Below, in pieces: positions 51,141 to 60,801 of a stretch of DNA of 64,000 bases. Numbering within the stretch: the stretch's first letter is position 1; each line of letters begins with the position of its first letter. Where the stretch lies: assembly GCF_018613605.1 (NCBI RefSeq), contig NZ_JAGGPU010000019.1, positions 176,256-240,255 of the forward strand. Reading direction: 5' to 3'. Position numbers and translations under genes: made by a program. Below the pieces are notes generated by a model. The model worked only from the letters and a program-made list of their open reading frames with translations, searched no databases and had not been told where the DNA came from. The stretch comes from Pedobacter sp. ISL-64 (GTDB lineage: Bacteria > Bacteroidota > Bacteroidia > Sphingobacteriales > Sphingobacteriaceae).

Positions 51141-52796
51141 ATGAAAAAGAACATATATACAATTATAATTACAATTATAGTTATAACAGGCGTATCGTGT
51201 AAAAAGAGCTTTTTAGACCGAGTGCCGAGTGATTACATTAGTGAAAATGAGGTGTTTAATAACATTAACAACGCCGAAGGTTTTGTTAATAATTTTTACG
51301 TAAACATTGGTTCTTGGAATTATGGTAGTGGTGTTTCCTATGTTACCTCAGCCATGACAGATGAGTCAAAACAAAGATGGGCAAACGGGGCCATACTTTT
51401 TAACACAGCAGCATGGAATCCTTCTAATTTCTCCCCAATTAGTTTAGATTGGACTCAGGGTTATGCCATTATAAGATCTATTAATACTTTTTTGGCTAAT
51501 TATGACAAAGTTCCAGAAGATCCGAATGACCCAGATAGAAGAACGAGGTTAAAAGGTGAAGCTTTGATGCTAAGAGCTTACTATCATTTTGTACTATTTA
51601 GAGGCTGGGGTAAAATCCCATTGTTAGCTAAACCTTTGGCTCCAGCTACTGATGGTGATGCAGTATTTTTAGAAAGAAGTGATTTACCTGTAGTAATTGC
51701 TTTTATAAATAAAGATTTGGATGATGCTATGGCATTACTGCCCGAGAAGCATAGCAGTAATGCATTATGGGGCAGGGGTACAAAAACGATATGTATGGCT
51801 ATAAAATCCAGAATGTCTTTATTTTATGCCAGTGCATTGTTTAACCCTAACAATGATATTACAAGGTGGCAAACTGCTGCAACACTAAGCAAGCAAGCGC
51901 TAGATATGGCTTTGGCGAACGGTTATACCTTAACCCCAAAATATGCCGATGCCTTTTTAACCTATGCACCAACAGAGTGTATCTGGGGCAGAAACATGGG
52001 TGACGGCGGCGGCGGCGGTGCTACAGCAATTGATCAGGTGATGCAGCCTCTTGGTTATAGTGGTTATACCAACTGTGGACCAATACAAGACCTAGTTGAT
52101 GAATATGAAATGAAAACTGGTGTAGCTATTAACGCAGTAGGATCGGGATGGGATCCCAAACATCCTTATAAAAATAGGGACCCAAGATTTTATGCTTCTA
52201 TTTTATATCCTGGTGCAAAATGGAAAAACCGTACCATAAATATTTATACCAACGATAAGGACAATGCTAGTGAACCTGGTACAAATTACTGGTGGAAAAA
52301 ATTTATGACCGAAAGCTTGGTATTGCCTGGTAACACAGGAGGGTCAAATAAGACCTGGACCATATTTAGAACCGGAGAACTTATGCTAAACTATGCTGAA
52401 GCGCAAAATGAAGCTGTTGGGCCAGATGCAACGGTATATAGCGCTATTAATGCAATTAGAACAAGAGCGGGGATGCCTAATATTTCTCCCGGTTTAACCC
52501 AAAGCCAGATGAGAACGGCAATTAGGCACGAAAGAAGGATAGAATTGGTGTTTGAGGGTCATCGTTTTTGGGATGTAAGAAGATGGAAAATTGCCGAAAT
52601 TGTTGATAATAAACCTGTTTTTGGTGTAAATTATACTTTATCACCAACCAACGCAACTGACACTACTTTTACCTATTTCCAAGCTCAGAACAGGGTGTTC
52701 GATGCCTCAAAACATTACTTTATGCCTGTTCCCCAATCTGAGATGGATAAGTTAACTGGCAAAAACCCTGGTTTTACCCAAACACCGGGTTGGTAA
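51141..52796 (+). CDS. SusD/RagB-family surface glycan-binding lipoprotein
   Basis: A 551-residue SusD partner of the upstream transporter. The signal peptide ends in lipobox VSCKKSFLD (Cys20), placing it on the outer membrane. The N-terminal FVNNFYVNIGSWN region, the TPR-like LKGEALMLRAYYHFVLFRGW, and the C-terminal RTGELMLNYAEAQNE, IRHERRIELVFEGHRFWDVR and HYFMPVPQSEMD are standard SusD signatures. A Gly-rich stretch (MGDGGGGGATA, about 290) is unusual. Confidence 0.95.
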   Translation: MKKNIYTIIITIIVITGVSCKKSFLDRVPSDYISENEVFNNINNAEGFVNNFYVNIGSWNYGSGVSYVTSAMTDESKQRWANGAILFNTAAWNPSNFSPISLDWTQGYAIIRSINTFLANYDKVPEDPNDPDRRTRLKGEALMLRAYYHFVLFRGWGKIPLLAKPLAPATDGDAVFLERSDLPVVIAFINKDLDDAMALLPEKHSSNALWGRGTKTICMAIKSRMSLFYASALFNPNNDITRWQTAATLSKQALDMALANGYTLTPKYADAFLTYAPTECIWGRNMGDGGGGGATAIDQVMQPLGYSGYTNCGPIQDLVDEYEMKTGVAINAVGSGWDPKHPYKNRDPRFYASILYPGAKWKNRTINIYTNDKDNASEPGTNYWWKKFMTESLVLPGNTGGSNKTWTIFRTGELMLNYAEAQNEAVGPDATVYSAINAIRTRAGMPNISPGLTQSQMRTAIRHERRIELVFEGHRFWDVRRWKIAEIVDNKPVFGVNYTLSPTNATDTTFTYFQAQNRVFDASKHYFMPVPQSEMDKLTGKNPGFTQTPGW

Positions 52797-52842
52797 TTGA
52801 CAAAATTAACCTTTTTAAGAGATCATTGAAATTTCAAATAAA

Positions 52843-53216
52843 ATGAAAAAATCAATTTTTTTAGTAACTCCTGTGATTTTATTTATGGTAGTTAGCCTCG
52901 TGCCGTGTAAGAAAACAGTTTTAAATAGCCAACCAGAACCTTTACGCAGTAGGGCATTGGTCACCACCCCAACAGGTGGGGGCTCCCTAAATGTGCCCCT
53001 TGGTGGCAATGCTTATGTTACCACAGGCGTTACAGGGGGCGCAGAAGCGATAACAAGTGCGGGTATTACGGGTTGGACAAATGCCAATAGTATATTCAGC
53101 GCATATTTTAGACTGTACTGGATTTAAATAATGGCAGTTCAGCTAATGGCACGAAGGTGCAAATTTATATTTCTAATGGATCTGCAGCCCAAAAATTCAA
53201 GCTTGTAGTCCAATAA
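52843..53216 (+). pseudogene. Internally deleted lipoprotein gene (DUF5077-like start, ricin-lectin-like end)
   Basis: The frame from ATG 52843 gives a lipoprotein signal (MKKSIFLVTPVILFMVVSLV then PCKK). It continues SLNVPLGGNAYVTTGVTGGA and GWTNANSIFSAYFRL, which I associate with DUF5077, and stops at 53127. Another frame continues without a gap as TVLDLNNGSSANGTKVQIYI and SNGSAAQKFKLVVQ to TAA at 53216, the pattern of a ricin-type beta-trefoil repeat. A large central part is missing. This looks like a gutted carbohydrate-active lipoprotein of the SusCD locus. Confidence 0.6.
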
Positions 53217-53326
53217 ATTGACCTGTATTGAAATGAAATTCTACATATTCAGACCATTCGGTTAGGATATGTAGATTCATAAATTATCATTCATGAATAA
53301 ATTCTAAGCATTAATTAAAATATAAA

Positions 53327-54202
53327 ATGAAAAAAACATTTTTTTACATCATAATGGCTTTGCTTTCGGTTTCTGCCTGCAAAAAAAACGAAGATCAAAA
53401 ATTGCCCAGTTTTGATAGGACGCCACTCCCTCAATTGCTTATAGATAACACAGGTGATACAAAAATTTCAGCTGCTAATCCAAGCGCATTTAACGGTAAA
53501 ATTACGGTAAGCATATTTAAGCCTGAAGATACTAAAGGTGCCAAATTAAATATAGTTGTGATCAAAAATGGGGTTAAAACCAATGTTAAAACTTTGCAGA
53601 CTAATATTACCACTTTTCCGGCAACGGTAGTGGTTACCGAAAGTAAATTAAAGGAGCTTTTTGGAACATCAACGGTTTTGGGAGATAATTACACTTTCGG
53701 TGCAGATGTCATTTTAACCGATGGTACTTTAATTGATGCATTTCCGGCTAGTGGTAGTAGGAGTAACGCCTATACGGCATCATTAACGAACTACAACGCA
53801 AATGTTTCTTTTACGGCATCGTGTTTATTTAACATGAGCGATTTTGGTGCAATTGGTACCTCCGTACCTTTTACTATAGTTAAAGATGAATGGGTAGATT
53901 ATGCTGTAGGCGCCACAATAAATCTGAAGATAATTGATGCAACGCACCTTTCGTTTGTATATCTGGTTGATAGTAACCCAATTCCGATTGTAATAGCCAT
54001 TAATGCGAGTAATAACAGTACCTCTGTTACAAACGTTACTTATGGAAAATATGGTACAGAGAACTATTCGGCCGTTAGTGTAGACGGTAGCGCTGATAAT
54101 GTTGTACTTCCATGCAGTCAAACCATTGGGGTAAGGTTACAGCACTTTGATAGTGCCAACGTAAACCAGGGAACTTACACCATAACTTTTAAGAAAAAAT
54201 AA
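53327..54202 (+). CDS. SusE/SusF-like surface lipoprotein
   Basis: A 291-residue lipoprotein (signal ending LSVSACKKNE, Cys18) with beta-rich Ig-like character and many Thr, Val and Asn. In position and layout it matches the accessory lipoproteins that follow SusD genes and bind substrate at the cell surface. An N-terminal Ig-like stretch (KITVSIFKPEDTKGAKLNIV) precedes a second beta domain. The exact family is not certain. A strong hairpin follows, closing the locus. Confidence 0.7.
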   Translation: MKKTFFYIIMALLSVSACKKNEDQKLPSFDRTPLPQLLIDNTGDTKISAANPSAFNGKITVSIFKPEDTKGAKLNIVVIKNGVKTNVKTLQTNITTFPATVVVTESKLKELFGTSTVLGDNYTFGADVILTDGTLIDAFPASGSRSNAYTASLTNYNANVSFTASCLFNMSDFGAIGTSVPFTIVKDEWVDYAVGATINLKIIDATHLSFVYLVDSNPIPIVIAINASNNSTSVTNVTYGKYGTENYSAVSVDGSADNVVLPCSQTIGVRLQHFDSANVNQGTYTITFKKK

Positions 54203-54209
54203 GAGAACC

Positions 54210-54249
54210 TTTAACAGGTCACTATGATGAGTCATAGTGGCCTGTTAAA
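54210..54249 (+). terminator. Terminator-like hairpin after the SusCD locus
   Basis: TTTAACAGGTCACTATGA and TCATAGTGGCCTGTTAAA pair over 18 bp with one mismatch and a 4-nt loop. No long T run follows, but the stem is strong. Confidence 0.65.
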
Positions 54250-54574
54250 CTAAAATTACTATTTGCTCCAATATAATATACCTGCAAAACAATAGAATTT
54301 GTTAAATGCAATAATGTCAACAGAGTGGGCGTACGATTAACTCTATCCAAAATAGCACTTGCTAGACAGTTGAAATAGTAATTGTTTTAGTTTTATAACC
54401 ATAAAAATTCGATAAAATGCTAGCAAAAAGGTATTAGTTAGATACATCTATGCGCTCAATAAATTAAATATAACCTAACCAAAAAGGAACACTTTGTAAT
54501 ATATCCTAAATACTGTCATTCCGCTTCTTGGATTTTATGGTGTCAGGATCTGGAAACTATAGTCATAATAAAAA

Positions 54575-54709
54575 ATGGAAGAAACTACCTACGAAGAATA
54601 TTTAGAAGCACTACGTATAGTTTTAACTTATCGGAATGAGATGTTACCCTTAAAACATGAGCCGGTAAATGAACCGGCCAACGATGGAGAAAAGATCCTG
54701 ATAAGCTGA
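54575..54709 (+). CDS. Possible small acidic protein (44 residues)
   Basis: ATG 54575 opens a 44-residue frame beginning MEETTYEEYLEALRIVLTYR and ending NDGEKILIS. It has a plausible amphipathic helix and charged composition but no recognised family. The evidence is the open frame only. Confidence 0.3.
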   Translation: MEETTYEEYLEALRIVLTYRNEMLPLKHEPVNEPANDGEKILIS

Positions 54710-54713
54710 TTTT

Positions 54714-54971
54714 TTGAACAAACATATTACCAGCGCAAGGGTTAGAAATGGTGTTAAGATCTTTTTTTTAGATCATGAAAGATTGCTCAACTATCACGGT
54801 TGTACCGTTAATTGTTTTTTGGAAGCATATTATAATTTGGTTATTAAAATAGGAAGAATAGACCCAGTTCGGAATATGGGGAAAGCATCAATTAGGATAT
54901 TATTCTCAGCACTTGAGAATAATGGATTTCAGGTTCATAGATTTAGTAAATTCTACAGGTCGGAGACATAA
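54714..54971 (+). CDS. Possible small protein (85 residues)
   Basis: Open from a TTG at 54714, 4 bp after the previous small frame. The protein-like segment GVKIFFLDHERLLNYHGCTV followed by SIRILFSALENNGFQVHRFS looks structured. No family is recognised and the start is doubtful. It may be a fragment of a lost gene. Confidence 0.3.
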   Translation: MNKHITSARVRNGVKIFFLDHERLLNYHGCTVNCFLEAYYNLVIKIGRIDPVRNMGKASIRILFSALENNGFQVHRFSKFYRSET

Positions 54972-55819
54972 TATTGGGTGTTTTGGCAAAAGCGTCCGAG
55001 CATTGGATGTTTAAAGGTTACTAATCTTCGACTCAATATGATCAATCTACTTTTATTGTTTTTACTGAATTTTCAGCCCAATTTTAATTCAAGCGAGCTT
55101 TGATCACCTCTATGATGGAAGGAGGGCAGCCATTTTGTGAGTAGGCGAAAACCCAATTAGTCATTTTTTGGATAATCCTTACATCGAGAGCTTATGTTGG
55201 CTATCGTCAAATATAATAACAATATTGACAGTAAAGTTGATACTGAAAAAAGGTGATTTCTATCTAGTTTCATTCTGTATTAGATGGTAAAATTATTTAA
55301 GTAGTTTATAAGTAGGTTGATGTCATGCGACTTTTAGGATTGATATAATACCAAAAACAAAAATCATGTTTAAATGCTTTTTAAGGGATTTCGTCTCAAA
55401 TCCTTACAACATTGCTTTTATGGTACTTGGAATTATTATTGTATAATTTTCAATTTGGTTATTTAGTTTTTTGATTTATATTCTTTGTAAGGAGTGAACC
55501 TTTTAAGTGCCCTAAAGTGTAAAAAAAAAATCGTCTATACGGCTAGATTCAATACTGTCATTAAAGTTAGAAAGGATTTAAGTTGTTCTATTGAGCACCT
55601 TTCAAGTTGTACTAGAATAAAGGTTTCGCTTGGGTTGATTTGTTCCTATTAAGTTTTGTAGTTCTGTTCCTATTATTTTGTGAACAAAATTTCCAAGCTC
55701 GGTTCTTTCATTTTTCAAACTAACAATCTTTGAATATCAAATATGTTCAAGATGAAAAAGACTAAGATCAAAACCATTAAAGGCCATATTTTTCATGGTA
55801 GGCCACACCTCAAAATCAA

Positions 55820-56040
55820 ACTTATCAAAGTGAATCCCCGCCACCGGATTAGGCAAGCCCTCCGGGCATGTTTGCCGTTTCTTAGCTCTAAATCGAGAAT
55901 CACATGATATAACAATTCCGGCAATCAAGTGTGGGTAAGACGTCTTTCGGCAAACGCGGGTTCGCAGCAAGATGGATTTTTGTGGGACAAAAATATCTTG
56001 CCATCCTAACGGCTGGAGGCTTACTCGGAACTCGTAAGCC
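55820..56040 (+). other. Candidate origin of transfer (oriT)
   Basis: Just upstream of mobC. The main hairpin (55967-56001) pairs GCAAGAT with ATCTTGC and, inside, ATTTTTGT with ACAAAAAT around GGG, with a two-base bulge. A second pair is TTTGCCG (55869-55875) and CGGCAAA (55948-55954), and a third GGCTTAC / GTAAGCC (56019-56040). Hairpins directly before mobC and relaxase genes are the usual form of oriT in mobilisable elements. The nick site cannot be placed from sequence alone. Confidence 0.6.
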
Positions 56041-56056
56041 TTAAATCGATCATAAA

Positions 56057-56494
56057 ATGCCAAGACCGAAGATCAAAAAAGAAGAAGAAAAACTCAAACA
56101 CTACATCCGCATCAGGGTAGATGAACAGACGCTCAAGCGGCTAAACAAAATGCAAAAAAGTAGTGATTGCAAAGGCCTTTCACAACTGGCCAGAAAAATT
56201 TTGATGCAGGAGCCCGTCCAGATTTTTCACAGGGACATCTCAATGAACGGACCGATGGAGGAACTGGCCATGATTAGAAAAGAAATCAGGTCAATTGGTA
56301 TTAACATCAACCAGCAGACTTACCATTTTCACATCAGTCCGAGCAAGGCAGCAAGGATGTTTTATGCCGAGCGGACAAAAGAGCTATATGAAAAGATCGA
56401 AATTAAAATTGAACGTTTACTGGAGATCACCGATAAACTAGCCGGGAAGTGGTTGCAAAAATCGTCAGCGGAAAAAACATCAGGGGGATCCTGA
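56057..56494 (+). CDS. mobC: MobC-like relaxosome accessory protein
   Basis: A 145-residue DNA-binding protein. A basic N-terminus and a ribbon-helix-helix-like segment (HYIRIRVDEQTLKRLNKMQK) precede the MobC-type middle (ARKILMQEPVQIFHRD, LAMIRKEIRSIGININQQTY) and a C-terminal helix. It should bind oriT and help open it for the relaxase. The relaxase gene starts 46 bp before its end. Confidence 0.88.
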   Translation: MPRPKIKKEEEKLKHYIRIRVDEQTLKRLNKMQKSSDCKGLSQLARKILMQEPVQIFHRDISMNGPMEELAMIRKEIRSIGININQQTYHFHISPSKAARMFYAERTKELYEKIEIKIERLLEITDKLAGKWLQKSSAEKTSGGS

Positions 56495-57696
56495 TCTATA
56501 ACGAAAACAAGGTAGAAAAAGGAGAAGCCTTGCTTTTTATGGCCAGTGGTTTTGCAGGCAACATTGATAAAATGAACCTCGCGCAAAAAGCAGAGCGTTT
56601 TAACAAACGCACGATGCTGAACCCATCAGTCAAAACCAATGCCCTGCACCTTACCCTCAATTTCCACCCATCGGACAAATTGGATGGCGAAAAATTGCAG
56701 CGCATTGTTTCGGAATACATGGAACAGATCGGTTTTGACCACCAGCCCTTTCTAGTGTATCTGCATGAGGATGCCCACCATCCGCATGTGCACATCGCCA
56801 CAACCAATATCAGGGTTGATGGGAGCAGGATCGATATCCACGGCATCGGTTACAAACACTCCGAAGAGGCAAGGAAATCCATCGAGCAAAAATATGACCT
56901 GACGGTTGCCGGGGGCAGGTCGCTGGACAGCTCACCAAAGATAAAACCGGCTGTTTATGGGGAAGTTCCAACCAAAAGGACCATCGGCAATATTGTTACC
57001 GCGGTGATGAAGCAGTACAGGTACAGTTCTTTTCCGGAGTTCAATGCTGCATTAAAGGCTTTCAATATTACCGCCGATAGGGGAGCAGAAGATTCGGTGA
57101 TGTATGAGAAACGCGGCCTGCTTTATTCCATCCTGAATGAAAATGGTAATAAAGTTGGCATTCCGATAAAGGCCAGCGCAATCTATGCCAAACCAACCTT
57201 GGATAACCTGGAGAAGCGCTTTGATAAAAACAGAACGAGTCGAAAAGTTTTCAGGGATGAATTAGAAGATAAGATCGACGGGGTATTCAAAGCTTATCAG
57301 TCCATCACGAAAACAGGTTTTGTATTGGCTTTAAAAGAGATTGGGGTGACCGTTGATTTTAGAAGAAACCAGCAGGGAAGGATTTATGGTGTCACTTTTA
57401 TTGACCATGGTACAAAATCGGTGTTCAATGGCAGTAATCTCGGAAAGGCCTATAGTGCTAATTCGCTCACAAGATCTTTTGGGGAGCGCGATATTCCGCT
57501 AAGACAGTTGGACAAAAGATCGCAGGAAAACACGGATGAGTATTTCCGCTTCACAGGAATAACCGATAAGGGCTTTCTGGAAAGGCCTGAAAAAATAGGT
57601 TATCTCGATATGGTACTTTCAAGATCCGATGAGGGCTTCATGCAGCCGACCGTTAAAAAGAAAAAACGCAGGAAAAAACTACAGCAACATTTATAG
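56449..57696 (+). CDS. mobB: Relaxase / mobilisation nuclease (MOBP-type)
   Basis: A 415-residue relaxase that should nick oriT and stay linked to the transferred strand. The N-terminal domain has the HUH-type metal motif HEDAHHPHVHIATTNI (His110-115), LHLTLNFHPSD, and Tyr17 in RGILIYNENKVEKGEA as candidate catalytic tyrosine. A basic tail (KKKKRRKKLQQH) ends the protein. The start is GTG 56449, overlapping mobC. The order mobC, relaxase, coupling protein is standard for Bacteroidota mobile elements. Confidence 0.92.
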   Translation: MVAKIVSGKNIRGILIYNENKVEKGEALLFMASGFAGNIDKMNLAQKAERFNKRTMLNPSVKTNALHLTLNFHPSDKLDGEKLQRIVSEYMEQIGFDHQPFLVYLHEDAHHPHVHIATTNIRVDGSRIDIHGIGYKHSEEARKSIEQKYDLTVAGGRSLDSSPKIKPAVYGEVPTKRTIGNIVTAVMKQYRYSSFPEFNAALKAFNITADRGAEDSVMYEKRGLLYSILNENGNKVGIPIKASAIYAKPTLDNLEKRFDKNRTSRKVFRDELEDKIDGVFKAYQSITKTGFVLALKEIGVTVDFRRNQQGRIYGVTFIDHGTKSVFNGSNLGKAYSANSLTRSFGERDIPLRQLDKRSQENTDEYFRFTGITDKGFLERPEKIGYLDMVLSRSDEGFMQPTVKKKKRRKKLQQHL

Positions 57697-57699
57697 CTT

Positions 57700-59787
57700 A
57701 TGAATACAGGTGAAGATACGCAGGGGTTGCGCAAAATATTAGATATGACCAGGATGATCAGTTTGGTGATCCTGTGTATGCACATCTATATTTACGGTTA
57801 CCAGGCTTTTAGGGAATGGGGTTTGAGCACCTTGATTACAGACCGTTTGTTTTTCAATTTTGCAAAGCTGGAAATGTTCCGGCATCCGCTGTTGACCAAG
57901 GCTGTGGTACTGCTTTTTCTGGGTATTTCACTGATCGGGGCCAAGGGCAAAAAATCGGAGGAGCTGAAGTTAAAGCCCATCCTTTTACAGCTTGCTATTG
58001 GGTTAATGGCTTATTTTTCAAGTGGGATCTGTTTCCTATTCCATTTTCCACCGGATGTTTTTGTCTGTTTTTATATGACGTTTCTTGGTTCGGGGTACCT
58101 ATTGCTTTTAAAAGGCGGTACTGAACTTTCGAGGCTGATCAAAGACAGTATGCAAAAAGATATATTCAACAGCGAGAACGAAACCTTTCCGCAGGAGGAA
58201 AGGCTGCTTGAAAATGAATATTCCTTTAACCTGCCGACAAAATACAACCTAAGGGGAGAGGTAAGGAACGGCTGGATCAATTGTGTGAACCCCTTTCGCA
58301 GCATTTTAGTATCAGGTTCGGGTGGGGCAGGTAAGACCTATTTTGTGATCCGCCATATTATTGATCAGCAGATCAAAAAAGGCTTCTGTCTGTTTTTATA
58401 CGATTTTAAATTCGATGACCTGACAAAGATGGCTTATAACAAGCTGCTGAAATACCAGCAGAATTATAAGGTCATCCCTTCATTTTACATCATCAATTTT
58501 GAGGACCTGAACCGTACGCATAGATGTAATCCATTAGATCCTGCCAGTATGGAGGATATTACCGATGCAACCGAGGCGAGCCGGACCATCATGATGGGGC
58601 TTAACCGTGACTGGTTGAAAAAACAGGGCGATTTTTTTGTGGAGTCTCCGATCAATTTTTTAACGGCAATTATATGGTACCTGCGAAAATATGAAAACGG
58701 GAAGTATTGCACGCTGCCACATGTGATCGAGCTGATGCAGGCGGATTATGATCCCCTGTTTGCCGTATTGCAGCAGCAGGAGGAAATCAAGGTGCTGATC
58801 AATCCATTTATCTCGGCATTGCAGAACAATGCCCAGGCACAGCTGGAGGGGCAGATTGCCTCGGCCAAGATCGGTCTGGCAAGGTTGGCTTCTCCGCAAT
58901 TGTATTATGTGCTAACGGGGAATGATTTTACGTTGGATATCAATAATCCTGATGAGCCTAAGATCGTGTGCATGGGCAACAACCCGCAGAAGATCGATAC
59001 CTACGGCGCGGTGCTTTCGCTGTATGTGAATAGGATGCTGAAACAGATCAATAAAAAAGGAAAGAGTAAATGCAGCCTGGTATTTGATGAATATGCTACA
59101 CTGGTGGCTAACCTGATCACGACGATTTCTACGGGCAGATCGAACCTGATTTCCTGTACGCTGGGGATCCAGAGCATCGAGCAGGTGAAAAAGGAGTATG
59201 GTGCTGAGCAGGCTGAAATTATCTTGGGGATCTGTGCCAATATCATTAGTGGGCAGGTTTCCGGTGACAGTGCGAAAAAATTCTCGGAGACTTTTGGCAA
59301 GATTATGCAGGACAGGCAGAGCATGAGCATCAACAGTTCGGATACTTCTATTTCTAAATCTACACAGATGGATTATGCGGTTCCGGCATCCAAGATTGCA
59401 ACGTTTTCATCTGGTGAGTTTGCGGGAATAGTTGCAGATAGTCCGAATGAAAAGATCAAGCTGAAGATGTTTCATGGGTAGATTCAGAATGACCATGAGG
59501 CTATTGCTAGGGAAGAGGCGGATTGTGTGCCGATCCCGATAGTGGCTAATGTTACGGAAAGTGATGTGGATGAGAATTATAAAAGGGTTAAAAGGGAGGT
59601 GGCAGATTTGGTCAGAAGTGAGTTGAAAAAGATTGCAGATTTCAACAAGGAAAGTGTTCCGGAAGAGGATCGACCTGCGGAAGTTGGAAAAACGAGAGGT
59701 GGGAGAAAGGTAAAGGAAAATAGGCCTGCGGTTAAAGGCAAAGGACGAAATGTTAAAGACAAACCAATTAAGTCGGTTTCGATGTAA
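57700..59787 (+). pseudogene. Type IV coupling protein (TraG/MobC-type ATPase) interrupted by an amber codon
   Basis: The first part (57700-59481, 593 residues) has four N-terminal hydrophobic helices, Walker A SGSGGAGKTYF (205-215), a Walker B region in SLVFDEYATL and a C-terminal VPASKIATFSSGEFAG. TAG at 59479-59481 then ends the frame. The same frame stays open for 101 more codons to 59787 (IQNDHEAIAREEADCV, then DENYKRVKREVADLVR and a basic end), which reads as the normal C-terminal tail. Unless the stop is read through or is a sequencing error, the protein is truncated. The ATPase core is complete, so it may still work. Confidence 0.75.
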
Positions 59788-59828
59788 AAAAAATTCGCTC
59801 GAGTTGCCTTATGGTCGTGAAATTTTTT

Positions 59829-59887
59829 TCTGTCTTGAAATATAGTTTTTAAGGAAAAAATAACCAGTCGAATAAAGCAGGAAGTAA
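59829..59887 (-). pseudogene. Fragment of a LytS-type histidine kinase gene
   Basis: About 60 bases (TTCTGTCTTGAAATATAG and on to AAAGCAGGAAGTAA) match 61424-61483 inside the intact kinase gene at about 53 of 60 positions, in the same orientation. It encodes the same LLYSTGYFFLK helix. It is a leftover of a second kinase copy. Confidence 0.6.
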
Positions 59888-59983
59888 CAGTTTCGATCGG
59901 TTCATGAGAAAGACAATTTAGTAGAAGTAAATATAAACCTTTAATTGATTGAGAAGTAATAATTTACAGCTAAATTTGTATAT

Positions 59984-60289
59984 ATGATTAAGGATTTAAA
60001 ACAGATCAGGACTAGAGAGCTCAAGGTTGGGGATTATCTGATCAATTTAGGCATGGTGTTGGAAATTGAACAGAACGCCGATGATTACAGTGTGGTAGTC
60101 GGTGTACATGAAAAACAGGTTTTTAAATTTTTTCCTGGTGCTGAGCTGTTGATCATTGAAAATGCAATCGTCGATGGGCCGATGGAATACCTGTTGTCTC
60201 CCGGTTTAAGAGATACCCTCAAGAGCATGTTCAAAACGAAAAGAATTGATATCAAAAGCAAAACCAGTCTTAATGGTAACGAAAGATAG
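59984..60289 (+). CDS. Hypothetical protein (101 residues)
   Basis: I do not recognise this small, mixed alpha/beta protein: RTRELKVGDYLINLGMVLEI suggests a beta-rich start, and the end is basic (LKSMFKTKRIDIKSKTSL). No signal peptide or membrane helix is present. It lies 11 bp before the next small gene on the same strand, so the two probably form a unit. Cargo of the mobile element is the likely status. Confidence 0.6.
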   Translation: MIKDLKQIRTRELKVGDYLINLGMVLEIEQNADDYSVVVGVHEKQVFKFFPGAELLIIENAIVDGPMEYLLSPGLRDTLKSMFKTKRIDIKSKTSLNGNER

Positions 60290-60300
60290 GCCTACAAATT

Positions 60301-60633
60301 ATGAAAATAGATCAAGGAATATATCTTCTCAATGACGAAGAGGGGGAGGATGGACATTTTAATGGAAGGTCATTAAAGTATGTATTTATTGTAACTAACG
60401 AGGATGATCTTTTGATTGCATTAGATGATTGGGCAAATGATAGGTTTAATTCGTGCAAAGTTGCCAATATTAAATTCACTAGATTAGGAAATTATCAAAT
60501 CAAGGTTCAAGTTAAGGATTGGACTGATGACGCGATTCAGGAAATGGAATTATACTTAATTAGAATCCCAACGGCTTCAGAATGGTCAAAATTGGGTTAC
60601 TGGAACCATCAACGCTTTTTAAAGATCGAATAA
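60301..60633 (+). CDS. Hypothetical protein (110 residues)
   Basis: I do not recognise this small acidic protein, which begins MKIDQGIYLLNDEEGEDGHF and contains EDDLLIALDDWANDRFNS. No signal or membrane segment is visible. It follows the 101-residue gene by 11 bp. Function unknown; possibly an immunity-like or regulatory factor, but nothing in the sequence shows that. Confidence 0.6.
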   Translation: MKIDQGIYLLNDEEGEDGHFNGRSLKYVFIVTNEDDLLIALDDWANDRFNSCKVANIKFTRLGNYQIKVQVKDWTDDAIQEMELYLIRIPTASEWSKLGYWNHQRFLKIE

Positions 60634-60801
60634 ATATTTAATTTCCCTGGGTCAGAAATTCTTAAAAAACGAAAGAACAATAACTCAATAATTAAATGGC
60701 AAATAAAGCTCAAGAAGATACACACCTAACAGAAGGTGCATTTTATTGATTATTTGCGTGGCATGATACCAGTTCGCATTGGCTATAATGCAAGAGTAAT
60801 C

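Larger units (their letters stand above)
54250..55736. other. Gene-poor AT-rich stretch
   Basis: About 1.5 kb between the SusCD locus and the mobilisation region. It holds only small open frames: 54575-54709 (44 codons), 54714-54971 (85 codons from TTG) and 55365-55446 (26 codons). I see no strong repeats, tRNA or recognisable gene fragments. Confidence 0.5.

Noticed and set aside
55737..56063. 108-codon minus-strand frame overlapping the mobC upstream region
   Set aside because: The DNA here is better explained by oriT-like inverted repeats on the plus strand; the translation has no recognisable features.
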